DNA from: Spirochaetaceae bacterium
Lineage (GTDB): Bacteria; Spirochaetota; Spirochaetia; Treponematales; Treponemataceae
DNA: 64,000 nucleotides
NCBI GenBank assembly: GCA_017614995.1
Contig: JAGAAX010000010.1
Coordinates: 62,001 to 126,000 of the forward strand
Reading direction: 5' to 3'
Position numbers and translations under genes: made by a program. The notes beneath the pieces were generated by a model, which searched no databases, was not told where the DNA came from, and saw only the letters and a list, made by a program, of their open reading frames with translations. Shown one piece after another: positions 33,493 through 42,257 of this stretch (its first letter is position 1; the number at the start of each line of letters is the position of its first letter).

Positions 33493-33563
33493 TTATCGGC
33501 AAAATATAATCAGGTTTTTTATACGGTATTTTGCTTTATAATTTGCCGATAACGTGATATAAT
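33493..33563 (+). promoter_or_regulatory. Fic-gene promoter flanked by an inverted repeat
   Basis: The arms TTATCGGCAAA (33493-33503) and TTTGCCGATAA (33542-33552) are perfect reverse complements 38 bases apart, with TATAAT (33558-33563) just after the right arm. The start codon follows 7 bases later with no ribosome binding site, so the transcript may be leaderless. The arms look like operator half-sites, possibly for the HTH of the Fic protein. Confidence 0.6.
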
Positions 33564-33570
33564 TTTTCCG

Positions 33571-34470
33571 ATGGAAAAGATTAAATATATTTCAGTAGAA
33601 GAAGCTGCTCAAAACTGGCAGATTAGTGAACGCAGTGTGCGAAATTATTGTGCGCAGGGCAGGGTTGAAGGTGCACTTCTGGAAGGCAAGACATGGAAGA
33701 TTCCGTCTAATGCCGAAAAGCCTGACCGCAAGCCCCGTCATTCTTCTACAGAAGAAACCCTTCTTGCATTTCTCAAGCGCGAAAAAGAAGCCGGTCTAAA
33801 AGGTGGCATTTATCATAAAATCCAGATTGATCTTACTTATAATTCGAATCACATTGAAGGCTCAAAGCTTACTCACGATCAGACGCGCCACATTTTTGAA
33901 ACAAAAACTCTCGGTGTTACCGACAAGGCTGTAAAAGTTGATGACATTGTTGAAACTGTGAATCACTTCCGCTGCATTGACCTTATAATCGAAGGTGCGC
34001 ATACCAAGCTTTCGGAAAGTTTTATTAAGCAGCTTCATTTTATTTTGAAGTCCGGCACAACTGACAGCCAGAAATCGTGGTTCAGGGTTGGTGATTACAA
34101 GCAGCTCGAAAATGAAGTTGGGGGTTCGGAGACGACTAAGCCTGCTGAAGTAGCTGGCGCAATCAAGGCGCTCTTAAAAGAATACAATTCAAAATTAAAA
34201 ATCACGTTTGATGATATTCTTGACTTCCACGTCCGCTTCGAATCAATTCATCCGTTCCAAGATGGTAATGGCCGCGTTGGCCGCCTGATTATGTTTAAAG
34301 AATGTCTTAAGCATAATATTGTTCCGTTCATCATTACGGAAGAGCTGAAAATGTTCTATTATCGGGGTATCAAGAACTGGAAAGATGAGCGCGGTTATCT
34401 GCGCGGTACCTGTCTTTCCGCTCAAGATGACATGAAAACTGCTTTGGATTATTTTGGGGTAAAGTATTAA
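33571..34470 (+). CDS. Fic-domain AMP-transferase with N-terminal HTH, self-inhibited (class II)
   Basis: 299 residues. Residues 5-50 are a helix-turn-helix (VEEAAQNWQISERSVRNYCAQGRVEGA). The inhibitory motif [S/T]xxxE[G/N] is SNHIEG (residues 92-97), N-terminal to the core, which defines class II. The Fic core motif HPFQDGNGRVGR (about 227-238) is complete, so the enzyme should transfer AMP from ATP to a protein Ser/Thr/Tyr once the inhibitory Glu moves away. The DNA-binding domain suggests self-control through the flanking inverted repeat. Codon use is closer to the core genome than that of its R-M neighbours. The target is unknown. Confidence 0.92.
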   Translation: MEKIKYISVEEAAQNWQISERSVRNYCAQGRVEGALLEGKTWKIPSNAEKPDRKPRHSSTEETLLAFLKREKEAGLKGGIYHKIQIDLTYNSNHIEGSKLTHDQTRHIFETKTLGVTDKAVKVDDIVETVNHFRCIDLIIEGAHTKLSESFIKQLHFILKSGTTDSQKSWFRVGDYKQLENEVGGSETTKPAEVAGAIKALLKEYNSKLKITFDDILDFHVRFESIHPFQDGNGRVGRLIMFKECLKHNIVPFIITEELKMFYYRGIKNWKDERGYLRGTCLSAQDDMKTALDYFGVKY

Positions 34471-34498
34471 TAGAATTGAAATGAATGATGCTTTTAAA

Positions 34499-34515
34499 AA
34501 GCTGTAGATGCTTTA
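34499..34515. repeat. Right copy of the 17-bp direct repeat
   Basis: AAGCTGTAGATGCTTTA, identical to 31471-31487. It lies between the convergent Fic and XRE genes, 4 bases beyond the XRE stop. Confidence 0.7.
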
Positions 34516-34518
34516 GCC

Positions 34519-34845
34519 TTAATCAAATTGCAAATTCTCCAAAGCATTATCCACTGCCTCTTTTACTTGCCTAACAATCTTTTCTGCTATGACATCATAC
34601 TCTTCTTTTGTACTTCCGTTTTCTTTTGCAGAGGGAATAAAAAGTTCATAAACATCGATTTCGAGCGCATTTGCTAATTTTACGAGCGTTCCTTTAGTGA
34701 GCCACCGTCGCCGACCTTCAATGTCATTCATCATCTGTCTTGATATATCTGCTTTATCAGCTAGTTTTTCCTGTGAAAGCCCTGCTTTTTTTCGTAATGC
34801 ACGAAGATTTTCAATAACGCGCGTCTGCAATTCATCTTCTGTCAT
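34519..34845 (-). CDS. XRE-family HTH transcriptional regulator
   Basis: 108 residues from the ATG at 34845 (an in-frame ATG at 34863 is equally possible; neither has a ribosome binding site). Residues 10-65 form a Cro/CI HTH (LRALRKKAGLSQEKLADKADISRQMMNDIEGRRRWLTKGTLVKLANALEI is the wider domain, positions 12-60). The C-terminal third is a charged helix that may dimerise. It is divergent from the lipoprotein genes beginning at 34998, and the intervening DNA has two spaced ATTGCAAT palindromes, so it may regulate that cluster. Confidence 0.8.
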   Translation of the reverse strand: MTEDELQTRVIENLRALRKKAGLSQEKLADKADISRQMMNDIEGRRRWLTKGTLVKLANALEIDVYELFIPSAKENGSTKEEYDVIAEKIVRQVKEAVDNALENLQFD

Positions 34846-34917
34846 AAATATAATTTTATGCAAGGATTTATCAAAAAATTACTTGCGAATATTTGACTTA
34901 TAGGAATAAAATGTAAA

Positions 34918-34960
34918 CATATTGCAATGTTTTTGCTGATAATAGTCAGCATATTGCAAT
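34918..34960. promoter_or_regulatory. Paired CATATTGCAAT operator-like sites between divergent genes
   Basis: CATATTGCAAT occurs at 34918-34928 and 34950-34960, 32 bases apart (three helical turns). Each contains the perfect palindrome ATTGCAAT. Between them is GCTGA/TCAGC (34935-34939 with 34946-34950). Confidence 0.55.
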
Positions 34961-34997
34961 AAATTTCTGAGAATTAAAACTTCTAAAAGGAGTGACT

Positions 34998-35684
34998 ATG
35001 CACAAAACAGCTATAAAATCAGTTGTAATGATTATATTTTTAATGCTGACGATTTCTTTTATAAGCTGTAAAGACGACAGCCTCGAAGGAAGAACCTATT
35101 CTGGTGTATATGACGGTTATACAGCAACCATTTCGTTCGATATAGACGGTAATGCCTTATTCGAAATTGAGAATAAAGAATCAACAAGAGTTGAATACTC
35201 AGCAAAAAATGGTTCCTTTGGTGGAAATTGTGTTTTACATCCTGCTATGGAATTTAGCGGTAAATATAATGATGATTCTCTGTTATGGATTTGGTGGGGT
35301 GGACATCCTATAGTATTAGAACGTGTTGATTCAGAAAAAAGAACAGAATCGTCAAAAAATTCTGGAAAGAATAAAAATAGCATAGAAGGAAAAACTTATG
35401 CGGGATTATATGATGATTCTTATATGTTTATCTCTTTCGAAAAATTCGGTTTGGCATTAGTAACCATTGATGATGATACAATAGATTATTTTTATACAGA
35501 AAATACAAATGCTAAAAAAGTGCACCTTAGGGAAGAATATGTCAGTACAGATGATGAGGATTTAATGACATTTGATTTCAATTATGATGATGAAACTCTA
35601 TGGGGAACAAATTATGAAGAAGAAATTCGCTTAGTAAATCTAGACAGTATTTTAGCCCCAAAAGCATATGATTATGACGAATGA
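34998..35684 (+). CDS. Lipoprotein with two copies of a beta-rich repeat
   Basis: 228 residues from the ATG at 34998, 6 bases after AAGGAG. A lipoprotein signal ends ISFISC, then the mature chain holds two related modules: SLEGRTYSGVYDGYTATISFDIDG and SIEGKTYAGLYDDSYMFISFEKFG (first at about residue 27, second at about residue 125). The pattern suggests a small beta barrel or lipocalin-like sheet. I do not recognise the family. It begins a run of exported-protein genes and is AT-rich compared with the core genome. Confidence 0.75.
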   Translation: MHKTAIKSVVMIIFLMLTISFISCKDDSLEGRTYSGVYDGYTATISFDIDGNALFEIENKESTRVEYSAKNGSFGGNCVLHPAMEFSGKYNDDSLLWIWWGGHPIVLERVDSEKRTESSKNSGKNKNSIEGKTYAGLYDDSYMFISFEKFGLALVTIDDDTIDYFYTENTNAKKVHLREEYVSTDDEDLMTFDFNYDDETLWGTNYEEEIRLVNLDSILAPKAYDYDE

Positions 35685-35714
35685 AGTTTTCACTAAACTA
35701 AATAGGAGATTCAT

Positions 35715-38234
35715 ATGAAAAGAATTATAGGTATCATAATTACATTTTGTTTTCTTATAGCAGGTACTTTTGCTCAAAGTGCAAAATATTCAAAATATCT
35801 ATCAGAAGCAAAAAAATATGAAGAAAAAAAGCAATGGGCATTTGCACTAGATGCTTATTACGATGCTTTAGGTTGCGGTGATGAATCTTCATTGAAAATT
35901 GATGCACTAAATGGTTATATAGCTCTATCTGAAGCAATAAAAAGTGGTAATCCTGGACTTGGAAAATATAATCCATTTGCAATGCATGACGAATGGAAAA
36001 AGCTTTTGATTGATGCTGAAAAACTAGGTAGCACAATCTGCAAATTTGAGCTTCATCTTGGGAAACTTGAACAAGCCGATTTGAATTATGAAACACGCAC
36101 TGCAAGTTATAAATCAAAAGTTCAGTATGAAATTTCTGATAGATATAAAAAGACAATAGGAGTAGTAGAAGAAGGTTATAAGGCTGCTTATAAAACAGAT
36201 TGGACTGATTTGCCCAAAATTAATGGATGGCCACTTTATTCAGTAAGTTCTGCTAAAAATGCGGTTTATGATGTTGGAGGGGCAAAAATTCTTGAAGTCC
36301 CGTCTCGTCTGAAAAACAAATCTTCTGATTATTACAATGCATTTGCTGTATTTTGTTGGGAACCATACAAAACTTCTCCTACTGACATTTATTATGATTT
36401 TAAAACATACGCGGCAGGTGGAATGCATTCTCCAAGTAGGACATTATATGATTATAAATTCAACATTGTAGACCAAAATGGAAAAGAACTTGTAAAAGGA
36501 AAACGCTGGCTTTTGTCGTGTGGGGAAACTATAGCTTCAGATATAATTTTAGAAGGCATAAATCCAGAAATCATGGATTTAATAGACAATGAAAAGGCTT
36601 TTATAAATCCAATTGCTATTTATTTGGAATATGGAAAATACAATCATGATGATGATAAAAAGGGACGTACATTTATAAAAAATTTCCCAGAGAGTCAAAT
36701 GGATATTAGCAAGGCTGTTATTTACTGCTGGAATAAACCAGAAGATTTAAATGCACTTCATTTTAATGAAACATTCAATGAAAACATAATCGTTCCTCTT
36801 GTAAAGTCTTATTTTGGAAAATTATCTGCAAGAGGTAAATTTGTGAATGATTCTAACGAAACGAAATTTGAAATACCTTTGGATGATGCTTATACGTATG
36901 AATCCGGTAAAGGTATGATACTCAATTTAAAAGATGACGCCGGAAGGGTTTGGAAAATCAGCGAAGAAATTTTTTTAACAACTGTAAGGAAAATTTCAAA
37001 TCAAGAATATTCGATAAAGCCTTATAGTAGTCATCCATATTATTTGCAAAGAAATGTAACAGATACGGAAAAAACAGAATATAAAAATTATAATACAATT
37101 GCACAGACAGAAGCTGTAAAATTATATTATGAAAAGATTTCTGTAAAAGGTAGAATAAATGAGCATATGGGATACAAGCTGTTCGAAATTCCGCTTGATA
37201 AATCATATGACTATCAGTATTTTACTCTACAAGATTCTTCTGGAAAAGTATGGAAAATAAGTAGAGAAGAGTTTTTAGTAATCTTAAAGAAAATTATTAA
37301 TCAAGAATATCGTATAAATGGGACGCGTTTAAGCAGAAATCTTACAGAAGAAGAAATGAATCAGCACAAATCTGCATGGAATGATGCTGTAAAATTATAT
37401 TTTGAAAAGATTTCTAAAAACGGGAAAATTAACAGAGAAAAGGATACATTCTCGATTCCACTTGACAGCTCATTTTCTGTTGGCAGTTTCAATTTAAAAG
37501 ACTCATCCGGGGAAAGCTGGAAAATAAAAGAAAATGATTTTCTAAGAATTCTAAAAGAAATTACAAATCAAGATTATAGTATTGATCATTCTACAGACAT
37601 TTTATATAGAAAGTTGACTGATGAAGAAAAAGAGAAAGAAATGAATCTGCGCAAATCTGCATGGAATGATGCTGTAAAACTATATTTTGAAAAGATTTCT
37701 AAAAATTGTAAAATTGACGCTGAAAAGAATACATTCTCGATTTCACTTGACAGCTCATTTTCTGTTGGCAGTTTTTATTTAGAAGACTCTTCTGGAAAAA
37801 ACTGGAAAATAAAAGAAACTGATTTTCTAGAAATTCTAAAGGAAATTACAAATCAAGATTATAGTATCAATCAGTCTACAGACACTTTATATAGAAATTT
37901 GACAGATGAAGAAAAAAAGGAAGCTATGAATCTGCGCAACTCAGCATTGAGTGAGGCTGTAAAACTATATTTTGAGAAGATTTCTAAAAACGGTAAAATT
38001 AACAGAGAAAAGGATACATTCTCGATTCCACTTGACAGCTCATTTATTGTTGGCAGTTTTTATTTAAAAGACTCCTCTGGGAATAGCTGGAAAATAAAAG
38101 AAAATGATTTTTTAAGAATTCTAAAAGAAATTACAAATCAAGATTATAGTATTATTCATTCCACAGATACTTTGTATAGAAAGCTGACAGATGAAGAAAA
38201 AGCTACATACAAAAGTGCAAAGCAAAAATTCTAG
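35715..38234 (+). CDS. Large exported protein with five C-terminal tandem repeats (about 95 residues each)
   Basis: 839 residues with a signal peptide ending GTFAQSA. Residues 25-75 look like a TPR-type helix pair (SEAKKYEEKKQWAFALDAYYDAL). The second half consists of five repeats. Each has an AVKLYFEKISKNGKI helix, an FSIPLDSSF strand, a KDSSGxxWKIxExxFLxILKEITNQDYSI segment and a YRxLTDEE end. The last three start at 37371, 37656 and 37941, an exact 285-base period, and are highly similar in DNA; the first two have diverged. It is probably a surface or periplasmic protein whose repeat number can change by recombination. Function is unknown. Confidence 0.8.
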   Translation: MKRIIGIIITFCFLIAGTFAQSAKYSKYLSEAKKYEEKKQWAFALDAYYDALGCGDESSLKIDALNGYIALSEAIKSGNPGLGKYNPFAMHDEWKKLLIDAEKLGSTICKFELHLGKLEQADLNYETRTASYKSKVQYEISDRYKKTIGVVEEGYKAAYKTDWTDLPKINGWPLYSVSSAKNAVYDVGGAKILEVPSRLKNKSSDYYNAFAVFCWEPYKTSPTDIYYDFKTYAAGGMHSPSRTLYDYKFNIVDQNGKELVKGKRWLLSCGETIASDIILEGINPEIMDLIDNEKAFINPIAIYLEYGKYNHDDDKKGRTFIKNFPESQMDISKAVIYCWNKPEDLNALHFNETFNENIIVPLVKSYFGKLSARGKFVNDSNETKFEIPLDDAYTYESGKGMILNLKDDAGRVWKISEEIFLTTVRKISNQEYSIKPYSSHPYYLQRNVTDTEKTEYKNYNTIAQTEAVKLYYEKISVKGRINEHMGYKLFEIPLDKSYDYQYFTLQDSSGKVWKISREEFLVILKKIINQEYRINGTRLSRNLTEEEMNQHKSAWNDAVKLYFEKISKNGKINREKDTFSIPLDSSFSVGSFNLKDSSGESWKIKENDFLRILKEITNQDYSIDHSTDILYRKLTDEEKEKEMNLRKSAWNDAVKLYFEKISKNCKIDAEKNTFSISLDSSFSVGSFYLEDSSGKNWKIKETDFLEILKEITNQDYSINQSTDTLYRNLTDEEKKEAMNLRNSALSEAVKLYFEKISKNGKINREKDTFSIPLDSSFIVGSFYLKDSSGNSWKIKENDFLRILKEITNQDYSIIHSTDTLYRKLTDEEKATYKSAKQKF
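37371..38225 (+). repeat. Intragenic 285-bp tandem repeats (three near-identical units)
   Basis: Units begin at 37371, 37656 and 37941, marked by TCTGCATGGAATGATGCTG or a close variant followed by GTAAAA and TATATTTTGA. The period is 95 codons, so gain or loss of a unit keeps the frame. Confidence 0.9.
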
Positions 38235-38344
38235 TGATAAAGAAGCTGCTGGTTTTCGTTTTGTCTTCCTAATGTAACAATAACAAAATGCATCATCAAT
38301 GATGTTTTCAAGAAATTTTATTCATCAACGACAGGAGGAAATCG

Positions 38345-38851
38345 ATGAAAAAATTGATAAACATTTTGGTCATAATTGGTATGATAATACCAATTATTTT
38401 CACATCTTGTAAAGGAAAGAACAAAGCTGGAAATGTTTCAAATTCGAAGGGAAAGGTTTCAGCTTCGTCAAAAAAAGAGAAAAATAAGATTCCTGAATGG
38501 ATGGGGAAATCTACAATTATTTTGTCTGACACAATCTTTGGAGAACAAAAGACTGTAAACGACCTCTTTGGGAAACCAAAAGATACAACGGATTTTGTCG
38601 TAACAAGCACAAAAAATGAACTGAAGATTTCAAACTCTATTATAATAGATGGTGCTGTTGTTATGAAGTATGATGTCACATTCATATTTTCAGATAACGG
38701 TACTTGTTATCCATCAACTCTATACTATGAGAAACCATCTACATTTCAATCAGACACAATTAAATGTAATGGAGGACCATATAATGATCCTCATGGATTC
38801 GGTTTGCTTTTCGGTTGGTTAAAAGAACTGCTTTCAATCAGCTATGAGTGA
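38345..38851 (+). CDS. Putative lipoprotein, unknown function
   Basis: 168 residues. The signal ends in the lipobox IIFTSCKG, followed by a Lys/Ser/Asn-rich linker (residues 22-50) and a small domain with PEWMGKSTIILSDTIFGEQKTVNDLFGKPKD. This last part resembles small outer-membrane-assembly-type lipoproteins (BamE/SmpA-like shape, with a DLFGKP turn), but the match is weak. GGAGG precedes the ATG by 6 bases. It ends an AT-rich run of exported-protein genes. A terminator follows at 38927. Confidence 0.7.
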   Translation: MKKLINILVIIGMIIPIIFTSCKGKNKAGNVSNSKGKVSASSKKEKNKIPEWMGKSTIILSDTIFGEQKTVNDLFGKPKDTTDFVVTSTKNELKISNSIIIDGAVVMKYDVTFIFSDNGTCYPSTLYYEKPSTFQSDTIKCNGGPYNDPHGFGLLFGWLKELLSISYE

Positions 38852-38926
38852 AACGGGTTTTCGGTTTATCCATTTTTACAAAAAAGAATTTCAAGTAATC
38901 AGTTCTGTTGACTGATTTCAATTATG

Positions 38927-38977
38927 GCGTAATCTCTTTTTTGTTTGGCAACAAAATTTGGAGATTACGCTTTTTTT
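38927..38977 (+). terminator. Rho-independent terminator
   Basis: A 10-bp stem GCGTAATCTC/GAGATTACGC (38927-38936 with 38961-38970) is followed by seven T. The loop is long (24 bases). The rest of 38852-39146 shows only a small hairpin AATCAGT/ACTGATT. Confidence 0.85.
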
Positions 38978-39146
38978 ATATTTCTAATCATTTATTCGAA
39001 GAAAAATTCTGTCACATGTGTATTTATAGCTAGATTATGATTTTTTTTAAAACATTTTTTATGGCATCAATCTTTTTCGGATGATATGATGATATATGAA
39101 AAAAGTATACCCATATGCCATCGTTGTAATTGGAGAATGAGTAAAA

Positions 39147-39950
39147 ATGAAAGAATTAGGAATTATAAATTCATTAGAAGGCTATATTAAATTGATAATA
39201 AATTTTTATTCAGAGGAAAGATATAAAAAGCATCTGTTTTTCAGAGGTCATTCTAGTGAAAAGTTCAAATTGCTTCCGTCTGTATTTCGAAAAGTATACG
39301 ATGAAAAAGATATTTATCTAGATTTTATGCAATATGCTCCTGAAAATAATATACATTACGATTTTATTCGAGAGGCAGATAAAGTATTGGCTGATATGCA
39401 GCATTATGGACTTCCAACGAGATTATTAGATTGGACTGTTAATCCTCTTGTTGCTTTATTTTTTTCTTGTAGTAAAGATAATAATAATGGGCGAGTTTAT
39501 GTATTTAATCCATGGAAATATAATTCAGTAATAAGTAATTACAAAAATCCTAAAAATCATGAAACTAATATATATGCAAGATCTCTATTAGTATATGGTT
39601 GGGACAACTCAACTATAAAAAAACATGTAAAAGAAAAATACTTATGTGAATGTAAAAATTCTTTAGAAAAACCATTTGCATATGTTTCCCAATTTACTAA
39701 TAAAAGAAAAGTAAGTCAAAGAGGCTGTTTCTTAATTTATGGAAGTGACAAAACACCTTTTGAAGAAATTAAAGAAGCAATTCCATATTTAGATTATTTT
39801 ACAATAGATAAAGATAGTAAAGAAAACATTCTGAATGAATTAAATATATTTTATATCAATGATTATTCTGTTTATCCAGATTATAATGGAATGGAAAAAA
39901 TGATAAAAAACTGTGGAAGTTTGTTTAACTTAAATTATTTGAAAACATAA
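39147..39950 (+). CDS. FRG-domain protein
   Basis: 267 residues, strongly AT-rich. The FRG signature is clear: LFFRGHSSEKFKLLPSVFR (about residues 31-49), which names the family, then LADMQHYGLPTRLLDWTVNPLVALFFSC (about 86-113). Proteins with this domain are common in defence islands and mobile regions. Their activity is not well established, although an ADP-ribosyl-transferase-like or nucleotide-processing fold has been suspected. There is no signal peptide, so it acts in the cytoplasm. GGAG precedes the ATG by 11 bases. It stands alone between a terminator and glmS. Confidence 0.85.
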   Translation: MKELGIINSLEGYIKLIINFYSEERYKKHLFFRGHSSEKFKLLPSVFRKVYDEKDIYLDFMQYAPENNIHYDFIREADKVLADMQHYGLPTRLLDWTVNPLVALFFSCSKDNNNGRVYVFNPWKYNSVISNYKNPKNHETNIYARSLLVYGWDNSTIKKHVKEKYLCECKNSLEKPFAYVSQFTNKRKVSQRGCFLIYGSDKTPFEEIKEAIPYLDYFTIDKDSKENILNELNIFYINDYSVYPDYNGMEKMIKNCGSLFNLNYLKT

Positions 39951-40030
39951 CTAGGCTTCAAGTAACTTTTTAAAGTTTTCGGGTCAAATTAATTTCTGAT
40001 GAAAAATAGTATAATACAAGATTTACATTG

Positions 40031-40086
40031 CAAGCTTGAGATTACCGTATCCCTGCCCCCGACAGGCTGGAGTACAGCAATCTCAA
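40031..40086. repeat. REP-like element (copy E, degenerate)
   Basis: GAGATTACCGTAT opens and GTACAGCAATCTC closes (outer stem GAGATT/AATCTC, 40038-40043 with 40079-40084), with an extra insert CCTGCCCCCGACAGG. It lies just beyond the glmS stop. Confidence 0.5.
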
Positions 40087-40093
40087 TCGTGGC

Positions 40094-41917
40094 TTACTCT
40101 ACGGTGACGCTCTTGGCGAGGTTTCTCGGTTTGTCCGGGTCAAGAGAGCGCTGTACTGAACAATAGTACGCATAAAGCTGACTTGGAATAATCGAGAGAA
40201 GCGGTGTGAATTCGTCAAAAGTTTCAGGAATATGCACAACTGCGTCTGCTGAATCATCGAAAAAGTGTTCATTTTGATAAGTAATGCAGAGAACGCTTGC
40301 GCCGCGTGCCTTTACTTCTTTAATGTTCGAATCCATCTTTTCAAATAGGGCGCGCTGTGTGCAAATTGCAACAACAAGCGTGTCAGTATCAATAAGAGCT
40401 ATAGGGCCGTGCTTTAATTCGCCGGCTGCAAAGGCTTCTGAATGTGTGTAGTTTATTTCCTTGAGTTTCAGCGCGCTTTCCATGCTTATAGCATAGTCCG
40501 CAAGCCGCCCGATGAAAAAAGCCTTTTTCTTGTTAAAAGTTCTGGACGCAAATTTCTGGATTGTCTTTTTGTCCTGCAGAACAATTTCAGCTTTTGCGCT
40601 GATAGTCTCAAGCTCTTTTATGGCTTTTGACAGGTTTTCTTCTGAAATTGTGCCCTTAAGTTCCGCAAGTTTCAGTGCAATTAAATAAAGGCACATAAGC
40701 TGAGTTGTAAAAGCTTTTGTTGAGGCTACGGCAATTTCCGGGCCGCCGTTTGTGTGCATAAATGCGTCTGCTTCTCGTGCAAGCGTAGAACCGGCAACGT
40801 TTGTAATTGCTATGATTCTTGCGCCGCATTTTTTTGCCATGCGCATTGCCGCCAGCGTGTCAGCCGTTTCACCCGACTGACTTATGATTATAAAAAGGTT
40901 CTTGGGGTTAAATATTGGCTCTCTGTAGCGGAATTCTGATGCAATATCAATATCAACAGGAATTCTTGCAAAATGCTCGATGACATATTTGCCCACAATT
41001 CCGGCATGATACGCTGTGCCGCACGCCGTAATTACAATACGCTCTGTAGAGCGCAGAATCTCGTCAGATGCAATTTCTGATATATCGATTTTTTTCTCTT
41101 TTGTTATTCTTGGCGACAAGGTCTGGCGCAGCGCTGCCGGCTGTTCGTGTATTTCTTTGAGCATAAAATGCTCGTAACCGCACTTTTCCGCAGAGTCAAT
41201 GTCCCAGTCTATGTGAGAAGTCTCTTTTGTTATAGGCTCAAGGTCGTTGTCGTAGAATTTTACGCTGTCTTTTTTGATTTCAACAATCTCGTTGTCGTCT
41301 ACATAATAGACATCGCGCGTATATTCAAGCAGCGCTGTTACGTCGCTTGCAAGAAACTGCTCGTTTTTTGCTGTTCCGATTACGAGCGGCGAATCTTTTC
41401 TGGCTGCAACAATTACGTCAGGCTGTTTGTCGCAAAGAACGGCGAGCGCGTAAGAGCCTGAAATATCTTTTAATGCTTTTGATACGGCTTCGAGAAGGTT
41501 CCCGTTGTAATAATAGTGGATAAGATGCGCCGCAACTTCTGTATCTGTCTGGCTTTTGAAGGCAAAGCCTTTTTTCTCAAGTTTTTCGCGCAAAGAAACG
41601 TAGTTTTCGATTATGCCGTTATGTACAACAGCTATAGAGCCTGAAACGTCTGTATGTGGGTGTGAGTTTATATCGGAAGGTTCTCCATGTGTAGCCCATC
41701 TTGTGTGCCCGATTCCGATTGAACCGCGGATAATTTCTTTTGCGAGCTTTTGCTCAAGAAACTTAAGCGCACCTTTCGACTTACGGACTAATATTTCCTG
41801 TCCGTCAAATACTGCAATACCGGCTGAATCGTAGCCTCTGTATTCCAACTTTTTGAGTGCATTGATAAGCACAGGTGTAGCGTCTTTTACGCCGACGTAG
41901 CCCGTTATTCCGCACAT
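40094..41917 (-). CDS. glmS: Glutamine--fructose-6-phosphate aminotransferase (isomerizing)
   Basis: 607 residues, full length. Cys1 (after Met removal from MCGITGYVG) is the amidotransferase nucleophile. The glutaminase domain (1-235) has GHTRWATHGEPS. Two SIS domains (about 285-590) bind the sugar phosphate (ISQSGETADT, VASTKAFTTQL). The C-terminus ends LAKSVTVE, the conserved tail. It makes glucosamine 6-phosphate, the precursor of UDP-GlcNAc used by MurA in this window. AAAGGA precedes the ATG. I see no ribozyme-like leader upstream. Confidence 0.97.
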   Translation of the reverse strand: MCGITGYVGVKDATPVLINALKKLEYRGYDSAGIAVFDGQEILVRKSKGALKFLEQKLAKEIIRGSIGIGHTRWATHGEPSDINSHPHTDVSGSIAVVHNGIIENYVSLREKLEKKGFAFKSQTDTEVAAHLIHYYYNGNLLEAVSKALKDISGSYALAVLCDKQPDVIVAARKDSPLVIGTAKNEQFLASDVTALLEYTRDVYYVDDNEIVEIKKDSVKFYDNDLEPITKETSHIDWDIDSAEKCGYEHFMLKEIHEQPAALRQTLSPRITKEKKIDISEIASDEILRSTERIVITACGTAYHAGIVGKYVIEHFARIPVDIDIASEFRYREPIFNPKNLFIIISQSGETADTLAAMRMAKKCGARIIAITNVAGSTLAREADAFMHTNGGPEIAVASTKAFTTQLMCLYLIALKLAELKGTISEENLSKAIKELETISAKAEIVLQDKKTIQKFASRTFNKKKAFFIGRLADYAISMESALKLKEINYTHSEAFAAGELKHGPIALIDTDTLVVAICTQRALFEKMDSNIKEVKARGASVLCITYQNEHFFDDSADAVVHIPETFDEFTPLLSIIPSQLYAYYCSVQRSLDPDKPRNLAKSVTVE

Positions 41918-42195
41918 GAGAAAATCCTTTGAAACTGCCTGCCGAAGCCGCTTTTTTAGATAAACATCTGTACAAAAAGCTCAACAACAAAGTGTTTCTG
42001 TTAATAAATTACACGCGTTACTCCGAACGCATTGGGCAAACGAATAGCCCGTATATGCTTTATATCGAATTAAAACGCTTCTGTCTATAGGGCAATTTCT
42101 AGCGAAAATTAAAAGAATCTTAGTAAAAACGGAAATCTTCTAAAATTTTTTTAAATATCCTCTAAGTGCCTTCTAAAGCATCTGAAAATGACCTG

Positions 42196-42257
42196 TGCTA
42201 ATCTTAGACCATCAAGACGAGGGGCGACCGCCACAATAAACCAGCCCTTCGTCTTGA
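42196..42257 (+). promoter_or_regulatory. Extended -10 promoter with a 5'-terminal mRNA hairpin
   Basis: TGCTAATCT (42196-42204) is an extended -10. About 7 bases later starts TCAAGACGAGGGGC (42212-42225), which pairs with GCCCTTCGTCTTGA (42244-42257): 14 bp with one wobble and an 18-base loop. The 3' arm ends in the first bases of the GAGGAGG ribosome site (42256-42262). So the message would begin with a stem-loop, a known mRNA-stabilising arrangement, or the stem could modulate ribosome access. 41918-42195 holds nothing else that I can support. Confidence 0.65.

Noticed and set aside
34471-34863. Fic plus XRE as a toxin-antitoxin pair
   Set aside because: They are convergent, separated by the direct repeat, and the Fic protein already carries its own inhibitory helix.
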